Shown here in pieces: positions 36,800 to 46,340 of a stretch of 64,000 bases of DNA (position 1 is its first letter; each line of letters opens with the position of its first letter). Source of the stretch: Chitinivibrionales bacterium (GTDB lineage Bacteria > Fibrobacterota > Chitinivibrionia > Chitinivibrionales > JANQEN01); NCBI GenBank assembly GCA_028278335.1, contig JANQEN010000065.1, forward strand, positions 40,309 through 104,308, written 5' to 3'. Made by a program: the position numbers and the translations under genes. The notes beneath the pieces were generated by a model that saw only the letters and a list, made by a program, of their open reading frames with translations, did no database searches and had not been told where the DNA came from.

Positions 36800-37531
36800 C
36801 TAAAAAGTCATTGCAGAGATAATTGCCTGATACAATGACCGTACCAACGGTGGTGTATAGGGATGGTTCGCAAAGCTTACTAGGTCCTCTTTAATTTTAC
36901 GTCTTTTAAAAAGTGTGTAGAGGACAGGACTACCCGTAGTCGAATTCCCCTCTTTTTCGTAGAGGAGCTCTCCCTCTTTGTTCCAAATTTGTAAATGAAT
37001 AGTTGTCTCACCACTATATTTCACCGGACCGGCAGTGCTTTTTTGATTTCTAAAACCCTTTTTCTGAGAGATGACATGTTTGATCCGACAGGAATAGGGA
37101 AAAAGAACAAATTCACATCCTGCCTTTTGAGCAATTGCTTTAATCAGCTGCGAACAGAGGGTGAGCTCTGTTGTATCACCCAAAAGATTGGAACAGGTAA
37201 CCTGGTTTAGACTATCAACCCAGGTATCCAAAGAGGAAGGGTCAACACCCTGCATACAGGTGAATTGTTTAGAGCCTTCAAAGAGAATTAAACTGTTGGA
37301 TGCTTCAATATAAAAAGAGTCGGAAAAGTCCTTTTCCAATGTAGCAAAGGATGTATTCTCATAGGTAACATCAAGTGATTGAAGAGGAATGATTAAAACA
37401 TTTCTCAATGTTTTCGAATTAAACTGTTCATTGACAAATACCTCATTTGACTGATTTTCAGCATAAAGACTATACATAGTGATACAGAGTAGGCAGACGA
37501 CTATTCCAGGAACATACCGAAGGATTCGCAT
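36800..37531 (-). CDS. Exported protein of unknown function, 243 aa
   Basis: A signal peptide at residues 1-24 (ending SLYA) precedes a soluble mixed alpha/beta protein. NVLIIPLQSLD and an amidated-looking helix with AGCEFVLFPYSCRI suggest a periplasmic fold similar in outline to proteins that assemble a surface-lipoprotein-like domain, but no family is recognised. Six Cys residues in the mature part could form disulfides. It diverges from the next gene over a 103-bp shared regulatory region. Confidence 0.6.
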   Translation of the reverse strand: MRILRYVPGIVVCLLCITMYSLYAENQSNEVFVNEQFNSKTLRNVLIIPLQSLDVTYENTSFATLEKDFSDSFYIEASNSLILFEGSKQFTCMQGVDPSSLDTWVDSLNQVTCSNLLGDTTELTLCSQLIKAIAQKAGCEFVLFPYSCRIKHVISQKKGFRNQKSTAGPVKYSGETTIHLQIWNKEGELLYEKEGNSTTGSPVLYTLFKRRKIKEDLVSFANHPYTPPLVRSLYQAIISAMTF

Positions 37532-37634
37532 TTTTCTCTCTATTCTCCTTATGATCTCATATATCTTATCTTAGAAAATATTATATTAAATTCATGAAGG
37601 TAACAATTATAAATGTTCCCCTATTGAGGTCTCC

Positions 37635-38402
37635 ATGAAAAAGATCATAATTCTCAGTATCCTTGCGCTCATTGTTGTCGCCACCTATATCTTATTTTTG
37701 GCAAAACCCTCCTATGATAAAATCGCTTCGAAAGCTGAAATTGAGGGCAACTATGCATTAGCATTACAGGAATATACTGGAGCACTCCTTAAAATAACTG
37801 AATCGATTGAGGCTCCCTATAAGCATATACCTAATGTAAAGGTTGGGGAACTATGGTTAGATGACGTGCGTTCATACTATGCTTGGACTAACTTTTTAAA
37901 ACCGCACAAGACAAATGAGATTTATTCAATTGTGGAAGGTATCAAACGATGCACCAGTCATGTGGCCAACCATAATTTTGTTACCAGTAAAAAACCCAAA
38001 GTACTAACCAAGACCACTCTATTTACCGAGTGGAAAAAAAGCTTTGTTCATGAAACTGATGACACAGAAACTGAACACCTCATTTTAAGTAAAAAAGCCT
38101 TTGATGATACTCTCTCGCTCCTTCGTATTCGAGCGATGAATGGATTTATTTATTCGGGAAAGCTCTTCAATTTACGAACCGCCAAAAGAGTTGATTTTAC
38201 TCTTTATCCAAACACATCAATCACACTTCTAGCAAAACCGGGAATCTACTTTCTGATCTGTTCAAGCGAGGTCCAATTTACTGAAGGATTAAGTGGTAAA
38301 ACGTGGCAATCACCAGAAAATATAATACACATCACTATTCCCGACCAACCCTCACTTCTACAAATGACCTTGAAAAGTCGGGTTAGTCGAACAAAGAAAT
38401 AA
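37635..38402 (+). CDS. Membrane-anchored protein of unknown function, 255 aa
   Basis: One N-terminal membrane segment (4-23) is followed by a TPR-like start (YDKIASKAEIEGNYALALQEY) and a C-terminal beta-rich part (FTLYPNTSITLLAKPGIYFLI) that may be a small sandwich domain. Probably periplasmic and anchored in the inner membrane. No family recognised. It is convergent with the TPR/transglutaminase gene, with only 4 bp between the stops. Confidence 0.6.
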   Translation: MKKIIILSILALIVVATYILFLAKPSYDKIASKAEIEGNYALALQEYTGALLKITESIEAPYKHIPNVKVGELWLDDVRSYYAWTNFLKPHKTNEIYSIVEGIKRCTSHVANHNFVTSKKPKVLTKTTLFTEWKKSFVHETDDTETEHLILSKKAFDDTLSLLRIRAMNGFIYSGKLFNLRTAKRVDFTLYPNTSITLLAKPGIYFLICSSEVQFTEGLSGKTWQSPENIIHITIPDQPSLLQMTLKSRVSRTKK

Positions 38403-38406
38403 TCCA

Positions 38407-41400
38407 TTATTTGGTATAAAACATCAACTGAAGATTATCTGATTGACTAATCTTAGTCATAATCTCTCGGAGCTCATCGCTTTTGCCAACCTCGATTGGC
38501 TTTCTAAAATTAAAAGATGCTCTCCGTTGGATTACTATGTTTGATTTCTCTCTCTTTACAGACAATAAATATTCTCCCCATTCTCCAGAAAGAGAGACCG
38601 CATCGGGGACGGTGATCAATCGCCAGTTCTTTGGTATGGTAAGTGTCTCCTTTGACTCAAAGGTCCCAATACCAAACCAGGTGTGGGTCATGTCAATCGG
38701 GTAATGCCTTTTCTCCTTATTGGGATAGCTCTGCCCCACAATTCTATCTGGTATATCCAACGACAATATAGCCGTATTGCCACCGATTTGGACGGCATTC
38801 TTGACTGTATAATTATAGCGATATCGAACGGTATCAATAAGTGAGTCTAAGTTACCAAGAATTAGTGTATCAACAGTAACGTGAGGAAAAGATTTAATGA
38901 GGATGTTTTGTAGAGATTTTTTTTGCTCTTCATAGGAAAGGTAGCGATAGCTGGCACGCATATCACCACCAAAGACACCTGTTTTATAGGATTCGATCTT
39001 CCGTACCAAGGTTCCATCCGGTGACAAATCACTGGTAATTTTTCTTACAACCGACCGTTCATCCTTTGCATCAATTGGCAAATGAACAATTGAATCGCTC
39101 TGCTTTTGAATGATTAACGCTACTGCCCCTTGATCCATTCGTGGTAGTTGTCCTGAAATGTTACTGTTGTCGGTCATGTCGACAAAATGCCTTTTATCAT
39201 CTATGGTATAGGAGAGGATACAATGATTAAAATTGGGACCAATATAGGTGGGAAACACACTATTTCTGTCCCGTGTATTGACTAATACAAGATCACTCTC
39301 GATTCCAGCATGGTTGAAGAGGCTTTTACCCAGGGAAGACATATCTTTACAATCCCCAATTTTGGTTGCCAGCACTTCGTTTGCCGGCTGCGGCACCCAG
39401 GCTGATTGACGAAAAGACAAAAAACTATAGCGAATAGCACTCGTTATGTATTCATGAATTCTTCGCGCCTTTTCCTTAGGATCATCAGTTCCCATCACCA
39501 GTGAGTCCGCCAACTGTTGGAGTTCTAACGTCTGCTCTAATTTGTTTTCCGTCAGATTGAGATACCATTTAGAGATATCTGACCAGGAGTCAAACGTAGA
39601 ATAGAACACTCGTTCCTGCTTTGGTGGTTCAATAAGAGCGAATGGCTCGGGGGGCGGATTCTTGTATGCTTCACGGGAGAATCGAGTAATTGCAAACCCA
39701 TTTGAGTGCGTCTTGTTTATTTCAACATCCTCTCCTTGGACTGCATAGGGAATACTATCGCCTTTTGGTGTCACCATTCTCAATTCCGATCGGAACACAG
39801 GAAAGGGAAGGCTAAAATCGTGGTCACCCCAGACATGCTTTGCCATATCCTGGCGATAATAATTCTCAATTGTCCACTCAATAACCACATCATCGCCGGG
39901 CTGCAAGGTTTTAAAGGCAATCATGTTTCTACTAATATCGGCGGGTGTCTCCTTTCCCGCTTTTCCCTTTGAAAAGGCGCGGGTAATATTGAGTCGTTGA
40001 TAATAGCTATTATAGGCAATGGAATACTCCTTCCACATATCAATCGCGTTCTGTGTGGGAAGATGTGCCATGATATAGTAGCGCTCCCGTGAGCACTTGC
40101 TGGGATATAGAAAGACATCTTTGATATAGGCTCGAATTGCACCTTGCTCATTAGATAACTCTTCCCACGAAGCTGACAGCTGTTTAAGTGAGTCATGATC
40201 GGGAACGGTCACCAAAGAGGTTAATGCTGGTTTACCCTGGAGAGGTAAGAGATGATCCCAGGCTACAAAATTACTATAATTAAAGCTAATTGATTTTTTA
40301 AATACGTTAATAGCATCATCTTTTCGTCCCTGTGCTTCTAAAATAGTACCTAACAAGGATATGCCCCCAGAAGAGGTTGGCCTAATGGCTAAAGCCTTTT
40401 CTATATATTGCTCAGCCTTATGATACTCCTTATGTTGCAACGAAAGCTTTGCCAAATAGTAGTAAATCCCGGGAAGATTTGGTGAGTATTCGAGACATTG
40501 TAAACAGGCTTTTATCGCCTTACCTTTTTGTCCCATTTTTAAATAGATACCGGCAAGAACCAGGTATGAATCACTGGCAGTCCTCTTTTTGTCAATATAG
40601 TTTTTAATGATCTCAAGTGCTTTTTTACTATCACCACGAGCAATATAGAAAGTGGCAAGTAAATTGACGACTACCTTAACACCCCCATAGGTGCTTTTAA
40701 GTTCCTCGATTATGCGGAGTGCCTCTGATTCATTCTTCGTTTCGATTGCATACCGATATTTGTAAAGTAACACCCGTGGTCTCTTATGAAAGGAGGGCGG
40801 CGAAGCATTGATAAACTGCATCACATCCCGTGGACTTGCAGATTTTGCCAAGAGCTCTAACTCAGTCTGCCATGCCGAGTAGTTTGTTTGACAGAGGTTA
40901 TATGCTGCTTTTAATGCAGTCTCGGATTTAGTGTATTTTAAGCTCCGTGCCAATGATTCACTATACAGTTCATGCCATAGAGAACTCTTTGGGAATCGCC
41001 TTAAATAGGCTTGAGCAAGTCGCTGACCCTTATCGGTCAATTCAGAGGAATTATAAAACTCCATAAGAAGCAACGCAGCCTGAAGATCGCTTGAGTCAAC
41101 CTGCAAGCGTTTAGAAAAATACGCTTCAATCGTATCACTGGTTGGCGAGTTGCCAAGGTTATCAACAAGGGAAGTGTCCTTTGAAAAAGTACCCGACTTA
41201 TTTGAGTACGTGACATCGGAGAGAGGCTTACCCTCTTTATCTATAAATCGTATCAGAAAATTTGATGCTTTACGCTCATGCCCAATCTTAATGAGCAATT
41301 TATTATCACCTTTTTTCAAGGTGACCTTTTGCATAAACATATCAGTTCCGGTATTGCGAAAAACGGAATCTGCAAGCACGCAATTATCATTGACAAACAC

Positions 41401-42171
41401 CTTGAATGTCCCGGACGCACCAAATCCAAGATACACTTCCTGTGTTTTCTTAGACTGAATATTCGAATAATAGTATAAAATTGAGTGCCGGTTGGAATAA
41501 TTATTCTTTGTAAAGAGCCATCCGTTGAGTTGGGTGTTATGATAGGGAAACCATGAAACTTCGGCACCATCCTTTCCTTCATAGTCCTTCTTAAAGTGCA
41601 AGGCCTTTTCTGGAGGATAGACTTTTTTATAGCCCGAGCCGGAGATGTTATCAAAGGGACCAATCATTTGAAAATCACGGACAACCCCCATTCTGGCCAT
41701 AAGCTTTTTGGCTTGGGATAATTTTCCATCATTAACATAACGATCAGTAAACAGAGATAGTGCTTCTCCATTTATATGGCCTGGTTTTGCTGTTAAATCT
41801 TTTAGAACAGCATACCCTTCGGGGATTTTGTGTCCTATCCAGTCCCGACTAAAGGGGAGTATATGAATCCATGTCGCTTTAAAGGCAAGCGCGTTCCTGT
41901 CCTGTATATAGCTCTTAAAAAGCATTATCATTGTTGAATCATAGTTGCCAAGAAACTTCTTTGTAAAGGCCAAACCCCGATAAGCTTCACCGGCAATACT
42001 TTTATTACTGGAACGACAATTCTTTCTAAACTGTATTTCTGCATTGATTGGTTTGTTGTCTACAAGGAGCTGCCACCCCTTTTGGTTAGGATTTTCCCTT
42101 GAAAAGAGGGCTATACTAAGACATACCATGACAATCCCAATTAGACAACGGAACTTATTCCTTTGCTGCAT
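38407..42171 (-). CDS. TPR protein with DUF3857 and transglutaminase-like domains
   Basis: 1254 aa. A signal or anchor segment at 8-24 is followed by a lectin-like stretch, TPR repeats (about 480-640, for example AYLRRFPKSS, YYYLAKLSLQHKEYHKAEQYIEKAL), a DUF3857-like beta region (about 700-860) and a transglutaminase core with Cys941 (GDCKDMS), His983 (FNHCIL) and Asp998 (FVDMTD). The triad is complete, so a cysteine-protease-like or cross-linking activity on envelope proteins is possible. Proteins of this domain set are common in Bacteroidota and relatives but uncharacterised. AGGAG precedes the ATG. Confidence 0.82.
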   Translation of the reverse strand: MQQRNKFRCLIGIVMVCLSIALFSRENPNQKGWQLLVDNKPINAEIQFRKNCRSSNKSIAGEAYRGLAFTKKFLGNYDSTMIMLFKSYIQDRNALAFKATWIHILPFSRDWIGHKIPEGYAVLKDLTAKPGHINGEALSLFTDRYVNDGKLSQAKKLMARMGVVRDFQMIGPFDNISGSGYKKVYPPEKALHFKKDYEGKDGAEVSWFPYHNTQLNGWLFTKNNYSNRHSILYYYSNIQSKKTQEVYLGFGASGTFKVFVNDNCVLADSVFRNTGTDMFMQKVTLKKGDNKLLIKIGHERKASNFLIRFIDKEGKPLSDVTYSNKSGTFSKDTSLVDNLGNSPTSDTIEAYFSKRLQVDSSDLQAALLLMEFYNSSELTDKGQRLAQAYLRRFPKSSLWHELYSESLARSLKYTKSETALKAAYNLCQTNYSAWQTELELLAKSASPRDVMQFINASPPSFHKRPRVLLYKYRYAIETKNESEALRIIEELKSTYGGVKVVVNLLATFYIARGDSKKALEIIKNYIDKKRTASDSYLVLAGIYLKMGQKGKAIKACLQCLEYSPNLPGIYYYLAKLSLQHKEYHKAEQYIEKALAIRPTSSGGISLLGTILEAQGRKDDAINVFKKSISFNYSNFVAWDHLLPLQGKPALTSLVTVPDHDSLKQLSASWEELSNEQGAIRAYIKDVFLYPSKCSRERYYIMAHLPTQNAIDMWKEYSIAYNSYYQRLNITRAFSKGKAGKETPADISRNMIAFKTLQPGDDVVIEWTIENYYRQDMAKHVWGDHDFSLPFPVFRSELRMVTPKGDSIPYAVQGEDVEINKTHSNGFAITRFSREAYKNPPPEPFALIEPPKQERVFYSTFDSWSDISKWYLNLTENKLEQTLELQQLADSLVMGTDDPKEKARRIHEYITSAIRYSFLSFRQSAWVPQPANEVLATKIGDCKDMSSLGKSLFNHAGIESDLVLVNTRDRNSVFPTYIGPNFNHCILSYTIDDKRHFVDMTDNSNISGQLPRMDQGAVALIIQKQSDSIVHLPIDAKDERSVVRKITSDLSPDGTLVRKIESYKTGVFGGDMRASYRYLSYEEQKKSLQNILIKSFPHVTVDTLILGNLDSLIDTVRYRYNYTVKNAVQIGGNTAILSLDIPDRIVGQSYPNKEKRHYPIDMTHTWFGIGTFESKETLTIPKNWRLITVPDAVSLSGEWGEYLLSVKREKSNIVIQRRASFNFRKPIEVGKSDELREIMTKISQSDNLQLMFYTK

Positions 42172-42323
42172 TGTTTCTCCTAAAGTGTAGGGTAACCTTT
42201 AAAAATCCATTTCCTCTTGCAGCTAATTACAAAGTAAAACTGAATTATTAGAGGTCACCTTAGGTGTATTCTTTGTAATAACAAGTATAAAAACCTGGAT
42301 TACACAAAAAATATAATGTAAAC

Positions 42324-42350
42324 AAAAAAAGCGCCTAAAAAGATAGGCGC
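42324..42350 (-). terminator. Terminator of the ketosynthase-ACP operon
   Basis: GCGCCTA and TAGGCGC form a perfect 7-bp stem; the minus-strand transcript continues with seven U. It lies about 35 bp past the ACP stop. Confidence 0.85.
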
Positions 42351-42384
42351 TTTAATTATACCTTAGTATTGGTATTACTTCGAT

Positions 42385-42645
42385 TTAACTTTTTTCTGCA
42401 AGATACTTTTCAACAGTTGTTGTACAGGTATCAATAGAGGTCAGATTGGGAAATTCAGATTCGGGAATTGAAATGCCAAACTTTTTCTCCATACTTGCAA
42501 GCACTTCTAAAAGTGCCATTGAGTCAAGCTCTAAATCCTCAACCAAATGTGCAGAGTCGGTAATCTTCTCCTCTTCAACGTCCATATCTTCAGCGATTTC
42601 AGTAATCATTTCACGAATGGCATCCTTGATTTCAGCGGTATCCAT
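42385..42645 (-). CDS. Acyl carrier protein
   Basis: 86 aa, acidic, four-helix ACP pattern. Ser42 in LELDSMALLE is the phosphopantetheine site. It carries acyl or polyketide chains for the ketosynthases encoded just upstream on the same strand (47-bp gap). The position as last gene of a ketosynthase/ketosynthase-like/ACP unit suggests a dedicated carrier rather than the general fatty-acid ACP (inference). It is followed by an intrinsic terminator. Confidence 0.92.
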   Translation of the reverse strand: MDTAEIKDAIREMITEIAEDMDVEEEKITDSAHLVEDLELDSMALLEVLASMEKKFGISIPESEFPNLTSIDTCTTTVEKYLAEKS

Positions 42646-42692
42646 AGTTGTTCTCCTATAGGGGGTTAAATGTATTTGAATAAATAACTGTT

Positions 42693-43892
42693 TTATCGAT
42701 TTTTTATGAGTAGCGCAGAGCAGTTTCCATCACAGGAAAAGGTCGTACAAAGAGCATACTCCGATTCTTTGTCTGAAAGCGACGTTGACACAAGGTTTAT
42801 GTTATTACTTACCGCGTACTCCGATCCAACTCCGGAGACTCTTTTTGCCTTCATGTCAGCGATAGCACAGGCCAAAGATAGGGTTGATGAAGCACCGTAG
42901 CATTCCCCGGTCAACGCTTTATAGGCAGCTACTGGTGTGTCACCAAAAATATCACTCAGTACCTTTGACTCCATTGTATCACCTGCAACAGAACCATTTC
43001 CACCGGCAGCAATAAAGTCAACCGCTGAGGCGTCGACACCTGCCATGGCAAGGGTTTGTTCAATAACATAGCGGGCACCTTCTCCTTCGGGATTAAAGCC
43101 ACTCGGTCCTTCTGCTGGATCAAAGGCATTGCAGTATCCTGCAATCTCAACCACCGGTGAGGCCCCATGGGCTTGCGCAGACTCAGCTGTCTCAACAAAG
43201 AACATGGCACATCCCTCACCAATGACCATACCATCAGCATCAACTGCAAAGGGTTTGGATTCACCTGATTGGGAGAGAACACCGGACCGCTCAAGGCCAA
43301 GCAGGGTATAGTAGCTCACCTCCTCAAGGCCACCGACAACGATAGCGTTGAGGTAACCACAACGAATATGGTCACAACTGTAAATAATCGAATCTACACC
43401 GGCATTAAAGGCTGTGGAGACCGTGGTACTGAGAGTCTTGACCCCATAGCGAATGTTAGCGTTTCCTGTTGGTGAATTTATAACAGTATTTGCAAAGAGC
43501 ATGGGGTTAACTGCATTCACGCCATTGACAATGGAATCGCTAAGAAAGTCGCCAATACTCTGTACACTACCAAAGGCAGTTCCCACAACAATACCCGGTT
43601 TGCTCTCCAAGGGTTCACTTTCAAAACGCTCTTTGAATTGCAGCTCCATGGTTGCCAATAAAATCTTGGTGGCAAGATCCTTGGTCCGCAATCCCTTTTT
43701 ACCAAGAATTTCAGCAGGGACAAACTCGGGTAAACGAAAACAGGCCGTTTCTCTATCAAGTTCATGAAATTCAAATGCCTTTACACTGGAGGGCTTACTT
43801 CCTGTGGCAAGGTTTTTGGCCATCTCTTCAAAACCGATTCCCAGCGTACTAATGCTACTGGTTCCTGTGATTACTAAATTCGAATTACTCAT
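42693..43892 (-). CDS. Ketosynthase-like protein lacking catalytic residues (KS-beta/chain-length-factor-like)
   Basis: 399 aa with the thiolase fold of FabF-type condensing enzymes along its full length, but all three active-site residues are replaced: Cys becomes Phe162 (STAFNAG), the first His becomes Asn299 (GGNGSVAGD) and the second His becomes Glu330 (ALTGECYG). The catalytic Lys is kept (Lys325). Chain-length factors of type II polyketide synthases are similarly inactive partners of an active KS. It starts 7 bp after the stop of the intact ketosynthase gene, AAAGG before the ATG, which supports a heterodimer (inference). Confidence 0.85.
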   Translation of the reverse strand: MSNSNLVITGTSSISTLGIGFEEMAKNLATGSKPSSVKAFEFHELDRETACFRLPEFVPAEILGKKGLRTKDLATKILLATMELQFKERFESEPLESKPGIVVGTAFGSVQSIGDFLSDSIVNGVNAVNPMLFANTVINSPTGNANIRYGVKTLSTTVSTAFNAGVDSIIYSCDHIRCGYLNAIVVGGLEEVSYYTLLGLERSGVLSQSGESKPFAVDADGMVIGEGCAMFFVETAESAQAHGASPVVEIAGYCNAFDPAEGPSGFNPEGEGARYVIEQTLAMAGVDASAVDFIAAGGNGSVAGDTMESKVLSDIFGDTPVAAYKALTGECYGASSTLSLACAIADMKAKRVSGVGSEYAVSNNINLVSTSLSDKESEYALCTTFSCDGNCSALLIKNR

Positions 43893-43899
43893 ATGTTAT

Positions 43900-45126
43900 C
43901 TAACCTTTAAATTTTCTGATGACAATTGCAGAGGTGTTGCCGGCAAAGGCGTAGGCATTTGATACAACGGTGTCAAGCTCCTTTTCCCGGGCTTCATTGG
44001 GAACACAATCCATATCGCAGAGAGGATCACTATCTCTGTGATTAATTGTTGGTAGCACTGTGTTCCTTGTTACCATCAGGACACAGGCAACCGCTTCAAT
44101 GGCTGACGCTGCTCCCATAGTATGGCCAAGCATTGACTTGAGCGAAGTCATGGGTACCTCTTTAGCCCGTTCGCCAAGGATCGTTTTTGCTATAAGTGTT
44201 TCACTCTTGTCGTTCTCGCCAGTACCGGTACCGTGAGCACAGACATAATCAACCTCGGAAGAGGGAACCTCTGAGCGTTTCAAGGCCTTACCTAAAGCAA
44301 GAATACCACCACTTCCCTCAGGGTCTGGTATGGTCATTTTAAAGGCATCGCAGCCTAATCCATAACCAAGCAATTCTGCATGAATTTTAGCACCCCGTTT
44401 TTGTGCGTGCTCCAAGCTTTCTAACACAAGCATCCCAGCACCCTCAGAAACAGCCATTCCCTCGCGGTTAGCATCAAAGGGGCGACACACATCAGGAGTT
44501 GTGGCTAGTAAACGGTTGAATCCAGTAAAGGCAATACTTGAAAAGGGATCACTGCCACCTACCAAGGCAACATCAATGCGGCCAAGGCGGATTTGATCCA
44601 GGGCGTAACCAATCGCATAATTTCCAGCAGCACAGGCTGTGGGAATTATAACAGTTGGCCCTTTAATATTAAACTCTTTTGCCACATTCGCAGGAATTAC
44701 ATTACAGGGATACTGGCGGGGCAATCCCGCTGGAATCGCTTGAGCACTGGACTCTTGATATTTCTTATTGATTGCTTCATCAAGAATCTGGGGCTCACCC
44801 ATGGTTGTTCCCAAGCAGACTCCTACACGAAAAAGGTTTTCCTGTGCAAAGTCTAATCCTGCATCTTCCACAGCCTCTTTTGCTGCAGCAATGGCAAATT
44901 GACTTGAGCGACCCATAGAGTCGATCTTTTCTTGACTTAGATAGTCTAAGGCATCAAAATCAATAACCTCGCCACCGGTCTTTGTTTTATGCTCCGATGT
45001 ATCGATTGATTTTATTGTTCGAACACCATTGGTTCCCTTAACAGCGGCTTCCCAAAAGGTTTCAACGCCAGTCCCAATTGGTGTGACTACACCAAGACCG
45101 GTAATTACTATTCGTTTTTTATCCAT
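43900..45126 (-). CDS. Beta-ketoacyl-ACP synthase, FabF-like (KS-alpha)
   Basis: 408 aa. The catalytic set is complete: Cys165 in TACAAG, His298 in CAHGTGTGEND, Lys330 and His335 in KSMLGHTMGAA. It condenses malonyl-ACP with an acyl chain, either in fatty-acid or polyketide-type synthesis. It is the first gene of a three-gene unit with an inactive KS homologue and an ACP, bounded by hairpin terminators on both sides. No malonyltransferase, ketoreductase or cyclase gene is nearby, so those functions would come from elsewhere. Confidence 0.92.
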   Translation of the reverse strand: MDKKRIVITGLGVVTPIGTGVETFWEAAVKGTNGVRTIKSIDTSEHKTKTGGEVIDFDALDYLSQEKIDSMGRSSQFAIAAAKEAVEDAGLDFAQENLFRVGVCLGTTMGEPQILDEAINKKYQESSAQAIPAGLPRQYPCNVIPANVAKEFNIKGPTVIIPTACAAGNYAIGYALDQIRLGRIDVALVGGSDPFSSIAFTGFNRLLATTPDVCRPFDANREGMAVSEGAGMLVLESLEHAQKRGAKIHAELLGYGLGCDAFKMTIPDPEGSGGILALGKALKRSEVPSSEVDYVCAHGTGTGENDKSETLIAKTILGERAKEVPMTSLKSMLGHTMGAASAIEAVACVLMVTRNTVLPTINHRDSDPLCDMDCVPNEAREKELDTVVSNAYAFAGNTSAIVIRKFKG

Positions 45127-45307
45127 GAAAGTACCATTTTCTCCAAATTAACTTTCAAACTACATTAATACAAAACTTCGGCATATTAATTTAGGTTATA
45201 TATAAATGTATAACAACGGCAATTCGGTATAATGCACATTGAATCGGTGAAGTGCATACCATAAATTTGTTGAAAAAGGACACTCTCTTAGGGTATTTAA
45301 ATAGTAA

Positions 45308-45344
45308 TGGCTTAGTGATAAAATGCAATACCATCACTAAGCCA
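45308..45344 (-). terminator. Hairpin downstream of etfA
   Basis: TGGCTTAGTGAT and ATCACTAAGCCA form a perfect 12-bp stem with a 13-nt loop, 19 bp beyond the etfA stop. The following minus-strand sequence is only moderately U-rich, so the terminator may be weak. Confidence 0.6.
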
Positions 45345-45362
45345 ATAATTTGATAGCCTGAT

Positions 45363-46310
45363 CTATTTTTTTATTGCAGCAGTAATTTCTGGGACAACCT
45401 CCAAAAGATCACCTACAATACCATAATCACACTTCTTAAATATGGGAGCTTGATCATCTTTGTTAATGGCAACCACCACCTTTGCTGTCTTCATGCCTGC
45501 AAGGTGTTGAATTGCTCCAGATATACCACAGGCAATATAGAGAGAGGGGCTCACTGTTTTTCCTGTTTGACCAACCTGCATACTCATGGGTGCGAAATCT
45601 GCATCAACAGCAGCTCTTGAAGCACCAAGCGCTGCACCAAGGGTATCAGCCAACTCCTGGAGGATCTTAAAATTTTCAGTCGATCCAGTACCACGACCAC
45701 CAGCTACTATCACCTCTGCTTCTGTAAGATCAACGCCTTTATTGGTGCTGGCTTTAATCTCTTTGATGACCATGTTGCCACAGCTTTTAAAAGAGGGAAC
45801 ATAGGAAACCACTGTTGCCTCTGCAGGAGCAGGTGTAGCACTGATAGCATTGGGACGAACACCATATACCAAACACTCTCCCTCTAATTTCATTTTTGCT
45901 TGTGTTTTTCCAGTATACTGTGATTTCATGACAGTCTGTTCATTACAGTCAATTGAGACACAGTCCAACAGGGCTGGAGCATCTAAAGCCGCAGCAACCC
46001 GGGGAAGTAAATCTTTGCCAAGCGCACTGGTAAGACCGACAAACTCAGTACACTCAAACTTCTTCATCGCCTCTACGATTACACCGGTATACACTTCTGG
46101 ATCATAGACTTCAGAAATTCCATCTGCAGTAATATCTACAATTGTGGTTATACCATACTCTTGAAGTTCAGATTGATATTCTTTTCCCTTTCCATCTAAA
46201 ACAAAGGCAACTAGCTCGCTCCCTTCAGATCGGGCACCAGAAATCACCCCAAAAATGGCTCTTTTAATTACTCCCTCTTTTGTTTCAACAAAAATGGCTC
46301 GCTTACTCAT
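45363..46310 (-). CDS. etfA: Electron transfer flavoprotein, alpha subunit
   Basis: 315 aa. The C-terminal FAD domain is clear: GGRGTG (about 206-211), GASRAAVDADF, QVGQTGKTVSP and CGISGAIQHLAGM. EtfA binds FAD and passes electrons between acyl-CoA dehydrogenases and other carriers. It follows etfB by 30 bp. The C-terminal region is of standard length and no ferredoxin domain is fused. Whether the pair bifurcates electrons cannot be read reliably by eye. Confidence 0.95.
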   Translation of the reverse strand: MSKRAIFVETKEGVIKRAIFGVISGARSEGSELVAFVLDGKGKEYQSELQEYGITTIVDITADGISEVYDPEVYTGVIVEAMKKFECTEFVGLTSALGKDLLPRVAAALDAPALLDCVSIDCNEQTVMKSQYTGKTQAKMKLEGECLVYGVRPNAISATPAPAEATVVSYVPSFKSCGNMVIKEIKASTNKGVDLTEAEVIVAGGRGTGSTENFKILQELADTLGAALGASRAAVDADFAPMSMQVGQTGKTVSPSLYIACGISGAIQHLAGMKTAKVVVAINKDDQAPIFKKCDYGIVGDLLEVVPEITAAIKK

Positions 46311-46340
46311 ATATAAAAACTCCTTATTTATCTATAATTA

